From UBA1081 sp964443825 (GTDB lineage: Bacteria > Bacillota > Clostridia > Oscillospirales > Acutalibacteraceae): a stretch of 32,320 nucleotides of DNA. This document shows, in pieces, positions 24,432-32,060 of this stretch. The first letter of the stretch is position 1; each line of letters opens with the position of its first letter. The translations under genes were made by a program, and so were the position numbers. The DNA is taken from positions 1 to 32,320 of the forward strand of contig CAYUEV010000014.1 in the NCBI GenBank assembly GCA_964443825.1. Reading direction: 5' to 3'. The notes below the pieces were generated by a model, which saw only the letters and a list, made by a program, of their open reading frames with translations, was not told where the DNA came from and did no database searches.

Positions 24432-25677
24432 CGTTACGCTCTCGGCAGTTGTGAATATTTTTGTTTTCGTAAATATATAAAAGCTTAGACGGGAGTATGC
24501 CGTTTATAAATTCGCTGTTTTTAGCGGCTTCCATGGCCTCGCTAAAAGAGCCCGGGAGCTTAGTAAGACCTGAAAGCTCCTCCTCGCTCTTGGACGATAC
24601 GTCAAAATCGCACTCTTTGGGGAGAGGCAGATTGTTTTTAACGCCCGAAAGACCGGCTTTTAAAAGAAGGGCGTAAGCGATATAGGGGTTCGCGCAGGCG
24701 TCGGGAGAACGGAGTTTAATCATTCCCTTTCTGCCGCCCGCGGTTTCGGGAAGTCTTATCGTCTGACCGTAATTTTCTTTGGCCCACGACGCGTACCCCG
24801 GGGCGCTATACTCACCTAACCGCATATAGGACTCTTCCGCGGGATTTAAAAACGCCGTCATTTCGGCGCAGTATTTTAATATTCCCGCCGCGAAAGAATC
24901 CCTGATATTGACCTCCGGGTCGTTTATCCTGTAAGGGATAAGATTTATATGAAAGCCGTTTCCGGGGGAATTTTTAAGGGGCTTAGGGTTAAAAGACGCG
25001 CAAAGACCGTTCGCGGCCGCTATGGTTTCCACTACCGATTTAAGAGTGATAACGTCGTCGCCGGACGTAAGAGGGTCAGAATAGCGAAAATCGATCTCGT
25101 TTTGACCCGGTCCCGCCTCATGCTGGGAGCTTTCGGGAGACACACCCATATTTTCGAGAGTAAGGCAAATTTCGCGCCTTACGTTTTGACCTTTGTCGCG
25201 AGGCTCCGCGTCAAGATAAGTCCCGTTATCGAGAGGGACGAAGGTATTTTTGCCGTCCTCGTCCGTTTTAAAAAGGTAGAACTCGCACTCCGCTCCCACC
25301 GTGCAGGAGATGTTGGCGCTGAGAAGTTCTTTTAAGGTTTTTCTCAGTATATGGCGGCAGTCAAGCTCGTAAGGAGAGCCGTCCGCGTATTTTATATCGC
25401 AGAAAAACCTCGCCACTCTGCCGGACTGCGGCCTCCACGGGAGCAAAACGGCGGTGGTAAGGTCGGGGAAAAGATAAAGATCGGTTCTCTTTCCCGCGTC
25501 CGCGCCTAAAGCGGCTATCGATTCGACGCGAATGCCCGTTTCCATGGCGCGCCTTATTTCAGAGGGCATGATGGAAATATTTTTCTGCACTGAAAAAGCG
25601 TCGCTAAAGGCGAGCCTTATAAATTTAACGTCGTTTTCATCGAAGAACCGTTCGACGTCTTTTTGTCCTATAATCAT
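24424..25677 (-). CDS. Glutamine synthetase family protein, non-canonical active site
   Basis: A 417-residue member of the GSI superfamily, shorter than typical GlnA (about 440). It has the beta-grasp N-domain (DVKFIRLAFSDAF) and the catalytic barrel. Present: E130 and E132 (GAECEF), E187 and E194 (HEAGPGQNEIDF), H243 (GNGFHINL), R286, R308, R323. Changed relative to GlnA: the second His of HxH is Asn245; the flap Glu of GYEAP is Ser291; the Arg of NRS is Tyr303; the metal-ligand Glu before LR(S)PD is Lys321. The flap change is, as I recall, shared with a Clostridial GS-like subfamily, but Tyr303 and Lys321 seem more divergent. Activity as a glutamine synthetase is therefore doubtful; a related ligase or a sensing role is possible. 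It follows purA by 28 bp and overlaps the ANTAR gene. Confidence 0.85.
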   Translation of the reverse strand: MIIGQKDVERFFDENDVKFIRLAFSDAFSVQKNISIMPSEIRRAMETGIRVESIAALGADAGKRTDLYLFPDLTTAVLLPWRPQSGRVARFFCDIKYADGSPYELDCRHILRKTLKELLSANISCTVGAECEFYLFKTDEDGKNTFVPLDNGTYLDAEPRDKGQNVRREICLTLENMGVSPESSQHEAGPGQNEIDFRYSDPLTSGDDVITLKSVVETIAAANGLCASFNPKPLKNSPGNGFHINLIPYRINDPEVNIRDSFAAGILKYCAEMTAFLNPAEESYMRLGEYSAPGYASWAKENYGQTIRLPETAGGRKGMIKLRSPDACANPYIAYALLLKAGLSGVKNNLPLPKECDFDVSSKSEEELSGLTKLPGSFSEAMEAAKNSEFINGILPSKLLYIYENKNIHNCRERNDD

Positions 25678-25705
25678 AATTCACCTAAAAACAGCGACAT
25701 AAATC

Positions 25706-26980
25706 TCAACGCATAAATATAACGGCGTCGCGCTCCGGGCCTACCGCGACGTAATCTATCGGGCAATTTACTTTTTCTTCAATGTATTTTACGTATTTTA
25801 TCGCGTTTTCAGGAAGCTCTTCTTTTTTGCGGCAGGACGAAATATCGGTCTTCCAGCCGTCCATATACTTATAAACCGGTTTCGCGCGGTCTAATTTAAC
25901 GCCTACGGGGAAGTTATCGGTAATTTCGCCGTCTATGTCGTAATACTCGCAGACAGGGATTTTATCGTAAGACGACAGCACGTCGAGTTTTGTAAGAGCT
26001 ATTGAATCGGCGCCTTGAACCAAAACGCCGTATTTTGACGCCACGACGTCGAATCCGCCCACTCTTCTGGGTCTGCCGGTCGCCGCTCCGTACTCGCCGC
26101 CCAACTCTCTTAATTTATCGGCCTCCTCGCCAAACATCTCGCAGGTAAAAGGCCCTTCGCCGACGCAGGTTGAAAACGCTTTCATAACGCCTATAACGCG
26201 GTCTAGCTTTAAGTTGGGGACGCCCGCGCCTATGGGGGCGTAAGCCGCGATTACCGAAGAGGACGACGTGTAAGGGTAAATGCCGAAATCAATATCGCGC
26301 AAAGCCCCTAACTGAGCCTCGAACATAATATTCTTGCCGCTGTCGTTCATTTTGTTAAGGTAAACCCCGACGTCCGCGATGTAAGGCGTAAACTCGCTTC
26401 CGTACTCCATAAGCCGGTCGTACATATCTTCCGCGTTTAAAGGCCCTTGTTTATAGCCGTCTCTTACGGCGAGATTTTTCCAATCGACTATGGAAGACAG
26501 CTTGTTTTTAAGTTCCGATGGGTAGAGAAGATCGCCCATTCTGACGGCTTTTTTCATGTATTTGTCGGAGTATACGGGGGCGATGCCGCGCCTTGTGGAA
26601 CCGAATTTCGCGTCGCCCAGCCTGTCTTCCTCAAGGCAGTCCAATAACTTATGGTAAGGCATACAAATTACGGCCTTATCGCTTATTTTAAGGTTTTCGG
26701 GCGAAATACTGACTCCCTTTTCACGGAGATTTTTAACTTCATTGTGAAGATGCTCTATGTCGATAACCATTCCGGGACCCATGACGTTGACCGTGCCGTC
26801 CCTTAAAACGCCGGAAGGGAGAAGATTGAGTATAAATTTGCCTTTGTCGTTTATCACGGTATGACCGGCGTTGTTTCCGCCTTGGTATCTTACTACAATA
26901 TCGTTGTCTTTAGAGAAGAGGTCGACCATTTTGCCCTTTCCCTCGTCGCCCCAGTTTACTCCTACAATAGCCGTAAGCAT
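25706..26980 (-). CDS. purA: Adenylosuccinate synthetase
   Basis: A 424-residue PurA, which makes adenylosuccinate from IMP, aspartate and GTP on the way to AMP. The P-loop-like GDEGKGKMVD with the catalytic Asp and GGNNAGHT (about 37-44, with the catalytic His) are present, followed by GSTRRGIAPVYSDK, the IMP-binding Arg region, and GRPRRVGGFD with LTKLDVL at the guanine site. The start ATG 26980 is preceded by AAGGGGTG. It lies 25 bp after the paralogous membrane protein and before the GS-like gene, so all are likely one transcript. The link between AMP synthesis and glutamine metabolism is plausible, as both draw on nitrogen supply. Confidence 0.97.
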   Translation of the reverse strand: MLTAIVGVNWGDEGKGKMVDLFSKDNDIVVRYQGGNNAGHTVINDKGKFILNLLPSGVLRDGTVNVMGPGMVIDIEHLHNEVKNLREKGVSISPENLKISDKAVICMPYHKLLDCLEEDRLGDAKFGSTRRGIAPVYSDKYMKKAVRMGDLLYPSELKNKLSSIVDWKNLAVRDGYKQGPLNAEDMYDRLMEYGSEFTPYIADVGVYLNKMNDSGKNIMFEAQLGALRDIDFGIYPYTSSSSVIAAYAPIGAGVPNLKLDRVIGVMKAFSTCVGEGPFTCEMFGEEADKLRELGGEYGAATGRPRRVGGFDVVASKYGVLVQGADSIALTKLDVLSSYDKIPVCEYYDIDGEITDNFPVGVKLDRAKPVYKYMDGWKTDISSCRKKEELPENAIKYVKYIEEKVNCPIDYVAVGPERDAVIFMR

Positions 26981-27005
26981 ATATTAAACACCCCTTGTCG
27001 GTAAA

Positions 27006-28187
27006 TTAAACCGCGCCGCCGTTCCCATTGTCGGGAGAGTTGTTTTGTTCGTCGTTTCCGTTATCCGCGTCTTCGGCGATAATGTCCGCGAACATCGTGC
27101 CGATAGTCGCTTCCTCATAGCCTTTTAAAGTGAGCTGATCGGACGGTATCGACTCTGAGAAATAATTTAATGAAATCTGAGTGTCGACGGTTCCGTCTTC
27201 CCTGCAAATGTCGATTTCCTTAATCTCGCCGCCGACTGTGTAAAATCTGTAGATAAAGCCGTTTGCGTACTCGCGGCAAACGCCTTTTTCGCCGTTTATC
27301 GTAACGTCGTAAGTTGACGAGAGTTTATTCTGCACGTCCTCATAACTTGTGGCGCCGAAATCCAAAACCAGATCGGACGGGTCTATTCCCATCATTTGCA
27401 TAACGGACTCGGTAAACTCGACGTATTGTTTGGTGGCGGATCTTTTAAGGTAGGTCACGCCGTCTATTTGAAGAATGGACACTTCTATGCCGTCGATATT
27501 GGTTTGAGCCTCTATATTGTTGCCGTCGAAAGCCAAAGACAGAGGAGAGCCTTCTCCGTCGGCGTACATGGCTCCCTGCATAAAACAGGTGCGGTCAAAA
27601 AAGGCTTTAATCTGATCTTCCGATTTATCGAGTTCCTCTTGATTTTCGGTTTTTGTGCCCTCGGGGACTTTATTGTTGTTCTCCTGCTGGGCGGGCGCTT
27701 CTATTTTATTGGGACTCTCGGCGCCGACGTTCGCGTTAAGGGTCGTTGTGGCCTCCTGCGCGTCCTGCTTTACCTGCTCCGCGTACTCCTCGAATGGAAT
27801 CACGTCGCCGTTTTCGTCGGTATACTCCTCCGTTACCGTGTCGTTAAACATATCCTGAAGGTCTTCTAATATTTCCTCGCTGTCTTTAGTGGTGATTTCT
27901 TCCTCGGGCGTTTTGTTCTCTCTTGTGGTGAGGACGAAAATCACGGCTCCCGCTATAATTGCCGCTGCTATGACGATTATTATAACGACGGGCGCTTTGC
28001 TCTTTTTTTCTTTTGTTTTGGGTACGATCTTAGTCTCCGCGTCCGCGTCAAAGTTGATTTTTTCGCTTTTCTCGTTTCTCAAATTGGGAGTAGGAGGGGA
28101 GAATAGATTAAAATCGCCGTTTTCGTTTTTTCGCGAATCGACGGGGTCGTTTTTGTTGTTCTTGTTGTTTTTATTGTTTTCGTCCAT
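27006..28187 (-). CDS. Single-pass membrane protein, paralogue of the next gene upstream, Asn/Lys-rich N-terminus
   Basis: A 393-residue protein of unknown function. The first 65 residues are hydrophilic and open with an Asn/Lys repeat (MDENNKNNKNNKN). One transmembrane helix follows (APVVIIIVIAAAIIAGAVIF, about 70-90), then an acidic Thr/Glu-rich linker and a C-terminal domain of about 190 residues. That domain matches the neighbour at 28203-29375 in order and spacing: SPLSLAFDG, YLKRSATKQYVEF, MGIDPSD, GEKGVCREY and ESIPSDQLTLKGY. The pattern, a membrane-anchored beta-rich domain that asks how a protein or lipid is bound, is reminiscent of LolA/LppX folds, but this is only a guess. Start ATG 28187 has GGAGG upstream. 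Confidence 0.83.
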   Translation of the reverse strand: MDENNKNNKNNKNDPVDSRKNENGDFNLFSPPTPNLRNEKSEKINFDADAETKIVPKTKEKKSKAPVVIIIVIAAAIIAGAVIFVLTTRENKTPEEEITTKDSEEILEDLQDMFNDTVTEEYTDENGDVIPFEEYAEQVKQDAQEATTTLNANVGAESPNKIEAPAQQENNNKVPEGTKTENQEELDKSEDQIKAFFDRTCFMQGAMYADGEGSPLSLAFDGNNIEAQTNIDGIEVSILQIDGVTYLKRSATKQYVEFTESVMQMMGIDPSDLVLDFGATSYEDVQNKLSSTYDVTINGEKGVCREYANGFIYRFYTVGGEIKEIDICREDGTVDTQISLNYFSESIPSDQLTLKGYEEATIGTMFADIIAEDADNGNDEQNNSPDNGNGGAV

Positions 28188-28202
28188 CTTCTTTTCCTCC
28201 GT

Positions 28203-29375
28203 TTACATAAACGCCGACATAAATGAAATCATATTGGTTTTGGAATAGCCTTTAAAAGTGAGCATATCGGAAGGTATATCCGCTGAAAACTCGTCCGCTG
28301 CCAGCGCCGTGTCGGCCGAGCCGCCGGACGTAACCACTTCTTTAATTTCGTCGTTTATTATAACAAATTTTACTTCCGATTTATCGTCTTTATATGTATA
28401 GCAAACTCCCTTTTGACCGTTATACCGGGCCTCCGTAACCGAATACGGTTTGCCGGGGTCAAATTCAATCTCGTTAAACTGGAATTTAAAGTCGTCGTCG
28501 CTGACGCCCATGATTTTTTTTAACGCCGCGTTGATTTCGGTGTATTTTTTTTCAGCGGGATCGAGAAGGTAAAGTTTTGAGTCAAGACACATCATGCTGA
28601 CGTCTTTGCCCTCAAGCTCCGTAAAAACCTGGTAATCGGAGCCGTCCATCGCCATTTCAAGGGGCGATTTCTCGTTTCCGCTGATCATATATCCGTCGAA
28701 ATAATATGTGCCCTTAAAGAAAGCCTCTATGACCTTTTCGGCTTTTGGGGATCGTTTCGCGGGAGTATCTGTTACGACGGTCGTTTTTTCTATATGGCTT
28801 TCGGTAAGATTCGGGTGATTCCCGTCCGCGTTATCGTTCCCCGCGGTTTTATCCTGCGACAGACCGGAAGACGCTAAAGCTGTAATCGTCTCTTTAATGG
28901 CTTCCATCTCGTCCGACGCGGTAGTATATTCTAAAATATCTTTTTCGTAATCCGAATTAGCGCCGTCTAAAGCAAACGTCACGTCCTCGTTAAACGTTAC
29001 GGGGCTCGTGTCTTTTTCCTGATTTTCGGAAATATCGCCCGTCTCCTCCGCGCTATCCGTCTTATGCTTTTTAGATACCGTAACGCCTACCGCTACGGCT
29101 ATCGCCAATATTACGACCGCCGCCGCTATAATTATTATGGTCAATTTTTTTCTTCCTTCGCTTGTTTTGCCGCCGTCGTGAGACTCTTCAGAGGCGCTGT
29201 TCTCGCCGCTTGTTTCAGCGTTTTCGTCGTCAAAGGAGTTTTCGGGTAAATCGTTTTCGGTTTCGGTTTTTAAAGGTTTGTTTTCAGAAATTTCAGAAGT
29301 CTCGGCGGGCGTCTCTCCTTCGCAAAACGGGCAGGAATCCCCGGAATATTCTCTTTTACACTTTGGGCAGAGCAT
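28203..29375 (-). CDS. Zinc-ribbon single-pass membrane protein, paralogue of the next gene downstream
   Basis: A 390-residue protein of unknown function. It opens with a zinc ribbon (MLCPKCKREYSGDSCPFCEG; CPKC-x8-CPFC), then an acidic linker, one transmembrane helix (LTIIIIAAAVVILAIAVAVG, about 77-98), and an extracytoplasmic part. Its last 190 residues are homologous to those of the downstream gene: SPLEMAMDG, LYLLDPAEKKYTE, MGVSDDD, GQKGVCYTY and ADIPSDMLTFKGY. It is the first gene of the purA-GS-ANTAR transcript, with a promoter at 29482-29510. The two paralogues differ mainly at the N-terminus, where this one has the zinc ribbon and the other an Asn/Lys stretch. Confidence 0.84.
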   Translation of the reverse strand: MLCPKCKREYSGDSCPFCEGETPAETSEISENKPLKTETENDLPENSFDDENAETSGENSASEESHDGGKTSEGRKKLTIIIIAAAVVILAIAVAVGVTVSKKHKTDSAEETGDISENQEKDTSPVTFNEDVTFALDGANSDYEKDILEYTTASDEMEAIKETITALASSGLSQDKTAGNDNADGNHPNLTESHIEKTTVVTDTPAKRSPKAEKVIEAFFKGTYYFDGYMISGNEKSPLEMAMDGSDYQVFTELEGKDVSMMCLDSKLYLLDPAEKKYTEINAALKKIMGVSDDDFKFQFNEIEFDPGKPYSVTEARYNGQKGVCYTYKDDKSEVKFVIINDEIKEVVTSGGSADTALAADEFSADIPSDMLTFKGYSKTNMISFMSAFM

Positions 29376-29399
29376 TTTATCACCGTTTAAGATTGTAAA

Positions 29400-29425
29400 G
29401 CGTTAAGGCTTGTCTCAGCCTCGCG
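29400..29425 (-). promoter_or_regulatory. Hairpin in the operon leader
   Basis: AGGCT-GAGACA-AGCCT with outer GCG/CGC and a TAA bulge, about 25 bases before the first ATG of the five-gene operon. The loop has six bases as in ANTAR targets, but it does not show A at position 1 and G at position 4, and a second matching hairpin was not found. Confidence 0.35.
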
Positions 29426-29481
29426 ATAAATTTAAAATATTTTTCTGAAAGGAACATTGAACGCTTAACGAGACGCTCATT

Positions 29482-29510
29482 ATTGTACCATAAAACAAAC
29501 GCGATTGCAA
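29482..29510 (-). promoter_or_regulatory. Promoter of the zinc-ribbon/purA/GS/ANTAR operon
   Basis: On the minus strand TTGCAA (29510-29505), 17 bp, TACAAT (29487-29482). The leader to the first ATG is about 100 nt. Confidence 0.72.
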
Positions 29511-29524
29511 TATAAGAAAAGACA

Positions 29525-29559
29525 AAAAAGCCCTAAAAAGGCGAAAGCCTAATTAGGGA
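29525..29559 (-). terminator. Intrinsic terminator of the tRNA-Thr gene
   Basis: Directly after the CCA end: CCCTAA...TTAGGG enclosing AGGC-TTTC-GCCT, followed by CTTTTTT on the minus strand. Confidence 0.88.
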
Positions 29560-29634
29560 TGGAGCTGATGGTCAGAATCGAACTGACAACCTGCTCATTA
29601 CGAATGAGCTGCTCTGCCATTGAGCCACATCAGC
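29560..29634 (-). tRNA. tRNA-Thr, anticodon CGU
   Basis: A 75-nt cloverleaf on the minus strand. Acceptor GCTGATG/CATCAGC; D arm GCTC-aatggca-GAGC; anticodon stem GCTCA/TGAGC with loop TTCGTAA, which places CGT at positions 34-36 (reads ACG, Thr); variable loop AGGTT; T arm GTCAG-TTCGATT-CTGAC. Discriminator T and an encoded CCA end. All stems are perfectly paired, so the gene looks functional. Confidence 0.96.
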
Positions 29635-29737
29635 ATTGCGGCGGACGGAATCCTCGACGCGCAAAGCCCGCGTCAATCCGATCGCGTTCAGCGCGTCCTT
29701 GGCGATTGGCGGGCGGCGGTTAAGAAGACAACCGCCG
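29635..29737 (-). other. Structured leader of the tRNA-Thr transcript, possible small RNA
   Basis: From the promoter at 29744-29772 about 100 nt precede the tRNA. It begins with the perfect hairpin GGCGGTT-gtcttctt-AACCGCC (29715-29736) almost at the first nucleotide and ends with GACGCG-ggctttg-CGCGTC (29656-29674). Bacterial tRNA leaders are usually short, so this may be a separate RNA released by RNase P. No terminator separates it from the tRNA. Confidence 0.45.
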
Positions 29738-29743
29738 GACATT

Positions 29744-29772
29744 ATTATACTTTACAAAGCGGATGTTTTCAA
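29744..29772 (-). promoter_or_regulatory. Promoter of the tRNA-Thr transcript
   Basis: On the minus strand TTGAAA (29772-29767), 17 bp, TATAAT (29749-29744). Confidence 0.78.
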
Positions 29773-29812
29773 GTATTTTTTTCGAAAATTTTCAAAATTT
29801 TTTAGCTTATTA

Positions 29813-29841
29813 TTGAAATAAGTTCGCGGGTTTTGTATAAT
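29813..29841 (+). promoter_or_regulatory. Promoter of the VanZ-like gene
   Basis: TTGAAA (29813-29818), 17 bp, TATAAT (29836-29841), 16 bp before the GTG start. Confidence 0.8.
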
Positions 29842-29857
29842 TAGCGCGGTGATTTGA

Positions 29858-30382
29858 GTGCGAAAAAGGATGAGCAAAAAGAAAATTATCGTTTTAAGGG
29901 TATTGTTTACGATCCTGACCGCCGCCGTTATGGTCGTGATTTTTGCGCTGTCGGCCGACAACGCGGAAGAATCCAACGCTAAGAGCGACCCCGTGGCGAA
30001 TTCGATTCTATATAAGATTTTTGCGTTTTTTAATCTCAGCGAGGAGCAGACGGCGAAAGCGTCCCGGGCGGTCTTCGCGGCGGTTAGGAAAACGGCGCAC
30101 TTTTGCGAGTACGCGGGACTCGCCGTTATGATGACTTCCTGCTTTTTATCGTTTTATGTGAAAAGACCGAAATCGCTGATTTTAGCGTGGGTTTTAAGCT
30201 CCGTTTACGCCGTGTCGGACGAAATCCACCAGACGTTCGTGCCCGGCAGGAGCGGCCGGCCGGGGGACGTTATAATAGACTCTTTAGGGGCTTTAACGGG
30301 TGCGCTCTTTGTGTTTTTGGTCGTAACGATCTATTTTAAGATTAAAGATAAAAAATCTTTAAGGGAAGCGGGCAAAATTTAA
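29858..30382 (+). CDS. VanZ-family membrane protein
   Basis: A 174-residue VanZ-like protein. An N-terminal helix (VLRVLFTILTAAVMVVIFAL) is followed by a loop ending in the family motif RKTAHFCEYAGLA (about 76-88), further helices, and SDEIHQTFVPGRSGRPGDVI with IDSLGA (about 120-145), the most conserved block. VanZ of the vanA cluster gives low-level teicoplanin resistance; most chromosomal members have no known role, and no other van gene is near. GTG 29858 is used because GGTGA lies upstream; ATG 29870 is an alternative without a good ribosome-binding site. Its stop is four bases from the stop of the convergent hydrolase gene. Confidence 0.92.
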   Translation: MRKRMSKKKIIVLRVLFTILTAAVMVVIFALSADNAEESNAKSDPVANSILYKIFAFFNLSEEQTAKASRAVFAAVRKTAHFCEYAGLAVMMTSCFLSFYVKRPKSLILAWVLSSVYAVSDEIHQTFVPGRSGRPGDVIIDSLGALTGALFVFLVVTIYFKIKDKKSLREAGKI

Positions 30383-30386
30383 ATTT

Positions 30387-31775
30387 TCAGTATTCGAGCG
30401 CCATGTTTATCCCCACGACGTCCCACGCTATTTCCCTAAACGGTATGACGTCGTAATCGCGGTCTTTATTGAAAGACGTGTAGATTATAAGGACGCACGG
30501 CACCTGAGTGAAAATTATCGCGCAGTCGTGGTAGCCCACCGTAGCCTCGTCGCCCGTGCCTATTTTATTGAGCACTTTTATGCCCGCCGGAACGCCGGAT
30601 GGTATTTGCGACCTGTAAATCGTGTTGGCGAGATCGTCATAGAACATATCGCGGTATTTGCCTTTGTAATTGTATATGTCAAGGTATAGTTTAGACATAT
30701 CCTCCGCGGAAGTCTGACCGAAAATATAAGACCCAAGTCTTAAAGACGAACCCGCCTTTTTAGCGCTCTCGTTAAAAATCTTGCTGCCGAAATGGTCGAA
30801 AAGCATTTGATAAGCCGTATTGTCGCTGTAGCGGATGGTGTAGTAAATAACCTGCCTTATGGTAAAAGCCGTCCCGTCGGGGTAGGCGCTGAGTTCGTGA
30901 CCTTCCCATTTTTCGCTCTCTTTAAGATAAAGCTTTTCGTTGAGCGAAATATTGTTTTTTTCCATATAAACAAGGACGCTTTTTACATAAGGCGCTTTTA
31001 CCGTGCATTGAGTTCTGTAAACTTTGTCGCTGTTGTACTTTAAGTAGTATTGCTTGTTTACGTCGGTATAGTACATGGTGGCGGTTTTCCCTAAAGAGCC
31101 TAAATATTTTTCGAGTTCTTTCACTTTAGGGAACACCGCGGGATCGGTTATATTCGTTGAAAAGCCTTTTACGGTAGGCTTATAGGGAGTGGCGGCCGAA
31201 AAAACCGTAAGCATTTCGGTATCGGAGTCGTTCCCCACGTAAACGGAACTGTGGATAAGATTCGCGGCTAGCCTTAAAACGGTCCTCGCGTCCGCGGCGT
31301 TGAGAGTTTTGTTTTGATTGCAGTCGCCCAAAACGCACTGGCGGCGGCTCAACTTGCAGAGTTTAGCCGAAAATCTTAGAACAAGCCTGGCGTCGGACGC
31401 CGTGATTTTCCCGTTTTGGTCAATATCGCCGTAGCGTATTTCAAGAGGCTCCGGCGTGGCGGCGGGTTCTGTTTCGGTCTCGGATTCGGGTTCGGTCTCA
31501 GATTCAGACTCGGTTTCGGTCTCGGATTCGGGCTCTGTTCTCGGTTCCTGTTCCGTTCCGGAAACCTCCTCCGATAAAGTAATCGCGTTAAAATTCCGTT
31601 CGTCGCCGGAAGGCTCCGTATATACGGCGTTTTCGTCAGATACCGCGTTTATAATATCCTCCGACAGTTCGGCTATATGAGAGGTTATTTCGCCGTCCAA
31701 AGCCATGGCGTAAGACGGAACTTCAAACCATAACAACAAAAAAATTGCGAGAACCCCCGCGGCGACTTTCTTCAA
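30387..31775 (-). CDS. Secreted dockerin protein with class A beta-lactamase-like domain, catalytic Ser replaced by Cys
   Basis: A 462-residue protein. Signal peptide (about 1-23, ending PSYAMA); a low-complexity acidic Glu/Ser/Thr linker (about 75-108); a type I dockerin (about 116-173) with two Ca2+ loops (DIDQNGKITASD and DCNQNKTLNAAD), each followed by A-R-x-V-L-R; then a penicillin-recognising hydrolase domain (about 205-462). There the SxxK motif reads C257-T-V-K260, the SDN motif is intact (317-319), and the KTG motif is K404-I-G406. The homologues I know have Ser at 257, so the Cys is unusual. It starts at TTG 31775 with GGAG eight bases upstream. The dockerin implies docking on a cohesin protein; no cohesin is in the window. 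Bifunctional or inactive enzyme is possible. Confidence 0.88.
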   Translation of the reverse strand: MKKVAAGVLAIFLLLWFEVPSYAMALDGEITSHIAELSEDIINAVSDENAVYTEPSGDERNFNAITLSEEVSGTEQEPRTEPESETETESESETEPESETETEPAATPEPLEIRYGDIDQNGKITASDARLVLRFSAKLCKLSRRQCVLGDCNQNKTLNAADARTVLRLAANLIHSSVYVGNDSDTEMLTVFSAATPYKPTVKGFSTNITDPAVFPKVKELEKYLGSLGKTATMYYTDVNKQYYLKYNSDKVYRTQCTVKAPYVKSVLVYMEKNNISLNEKLYLKESEKWEGHELSAYPDGTAFTIRQVIYYTIRYSDNTAYQMLFDHFGSKIFNESAKKAGSSLRLGSYIFGQTSAEDMSKLYLDIYNYKGKYRDMFYDDLANTIYRSQIPSGVPAGIKVLNKIGTGDEATVGYHDCAIIFTQVPCVLIIYTSFNKDRDYDVIPFREIAWDVVGINMALEY

Positions 31776-31811
31776 AATAAAAACTCCATATCAAATGTAA
31801 AAGTACATATA

Positions 31812-31840
31812 ATTCTACATTATAAAAATCCCTTTGTCAA
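31812..31840 (-). promoter_or_regulatory. Promoter of the dockerin hydrolase gene
   Basis: On the minus strand TTGACA (31840-31835), 17 bp, TAGAAT (31817-31812), 36 bp before the TTG start. Confidence 0.75.
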
Positions 31841-31851
31841 TAGTTATCTCG

Positions 31852-31879
31852 GATATTAGGTATTAGACATTAGAAGTCG
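31852..31879. repeat. Heptanucleotide repeat tract C
   Basis: gatatta, ggtatta, gacatta, gaagtcg in register. Its complement shares TCTAATGTCTAA with tract A (568-579). Shortest of the three tracts. Confidence 0.55.
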
Positions 31880-31919
31880 ACTGCCGCAATATAATAAATT
31901 GAATTTTTTCATTTTTCTA

Positions 31920-31947
31920 TTGACTTTTAAGTAAAAAGCGGTATAAT
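31920..31947 (+). promoter_or_regulatory. Promoter of a short untranslated transcript
   Basis: TTGACT (31920-31925), 16 bp, TATAAT (31942-31947). No gene with a ribosome-binding site follows within the window. Confidence 0.72.
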
Positions 31948-31953
31948 GACAGT

Positions 31954-32060
31954 GTCAAACCCCGTGATTTCTTTCTTTCCATTTTTTGGTTTGGCGCACT
32001 TTTTTTTTTGCACAAAGGATCGCTCCGCGTCTGCATTCGCGGGGCGGTTTCTTTTTTTTT
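31954..32060 (+). ncRNA. Candidate small RNA or attenuated leader of about 105 nt
   Basis: Between the promoter and a strong intrinsic terminator: CGCTCCGCG (32021-32029) pairs with CGCGGGGCG (32038-32046, one G-U pair), followed by GTTTC and nine T. The 5' half is pyrimidine-rich with a T10 run. An open frame of 62 codons crosses it but looks non-coding (Phe runs, no Shine-Dalgarno). Either a discrete small RNA or a leader whose terminator controls a gene beyond the right edge. Confidence 0.5.

Noticed and set aside
29400..29425. ANTAR target site in the operon leader
   Set aside because: The hexaloop lacks A at position 1 and G at position 4 and there is no second hairpin with the same loop, so I list it only as a hairpin.
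29858..30382. Glycopeptide resistance gene vanZ
   Set aside because: Only the family fold is supported. No other van genes are nearby and chromosomal VanZ-like genes are common in Clostridia.
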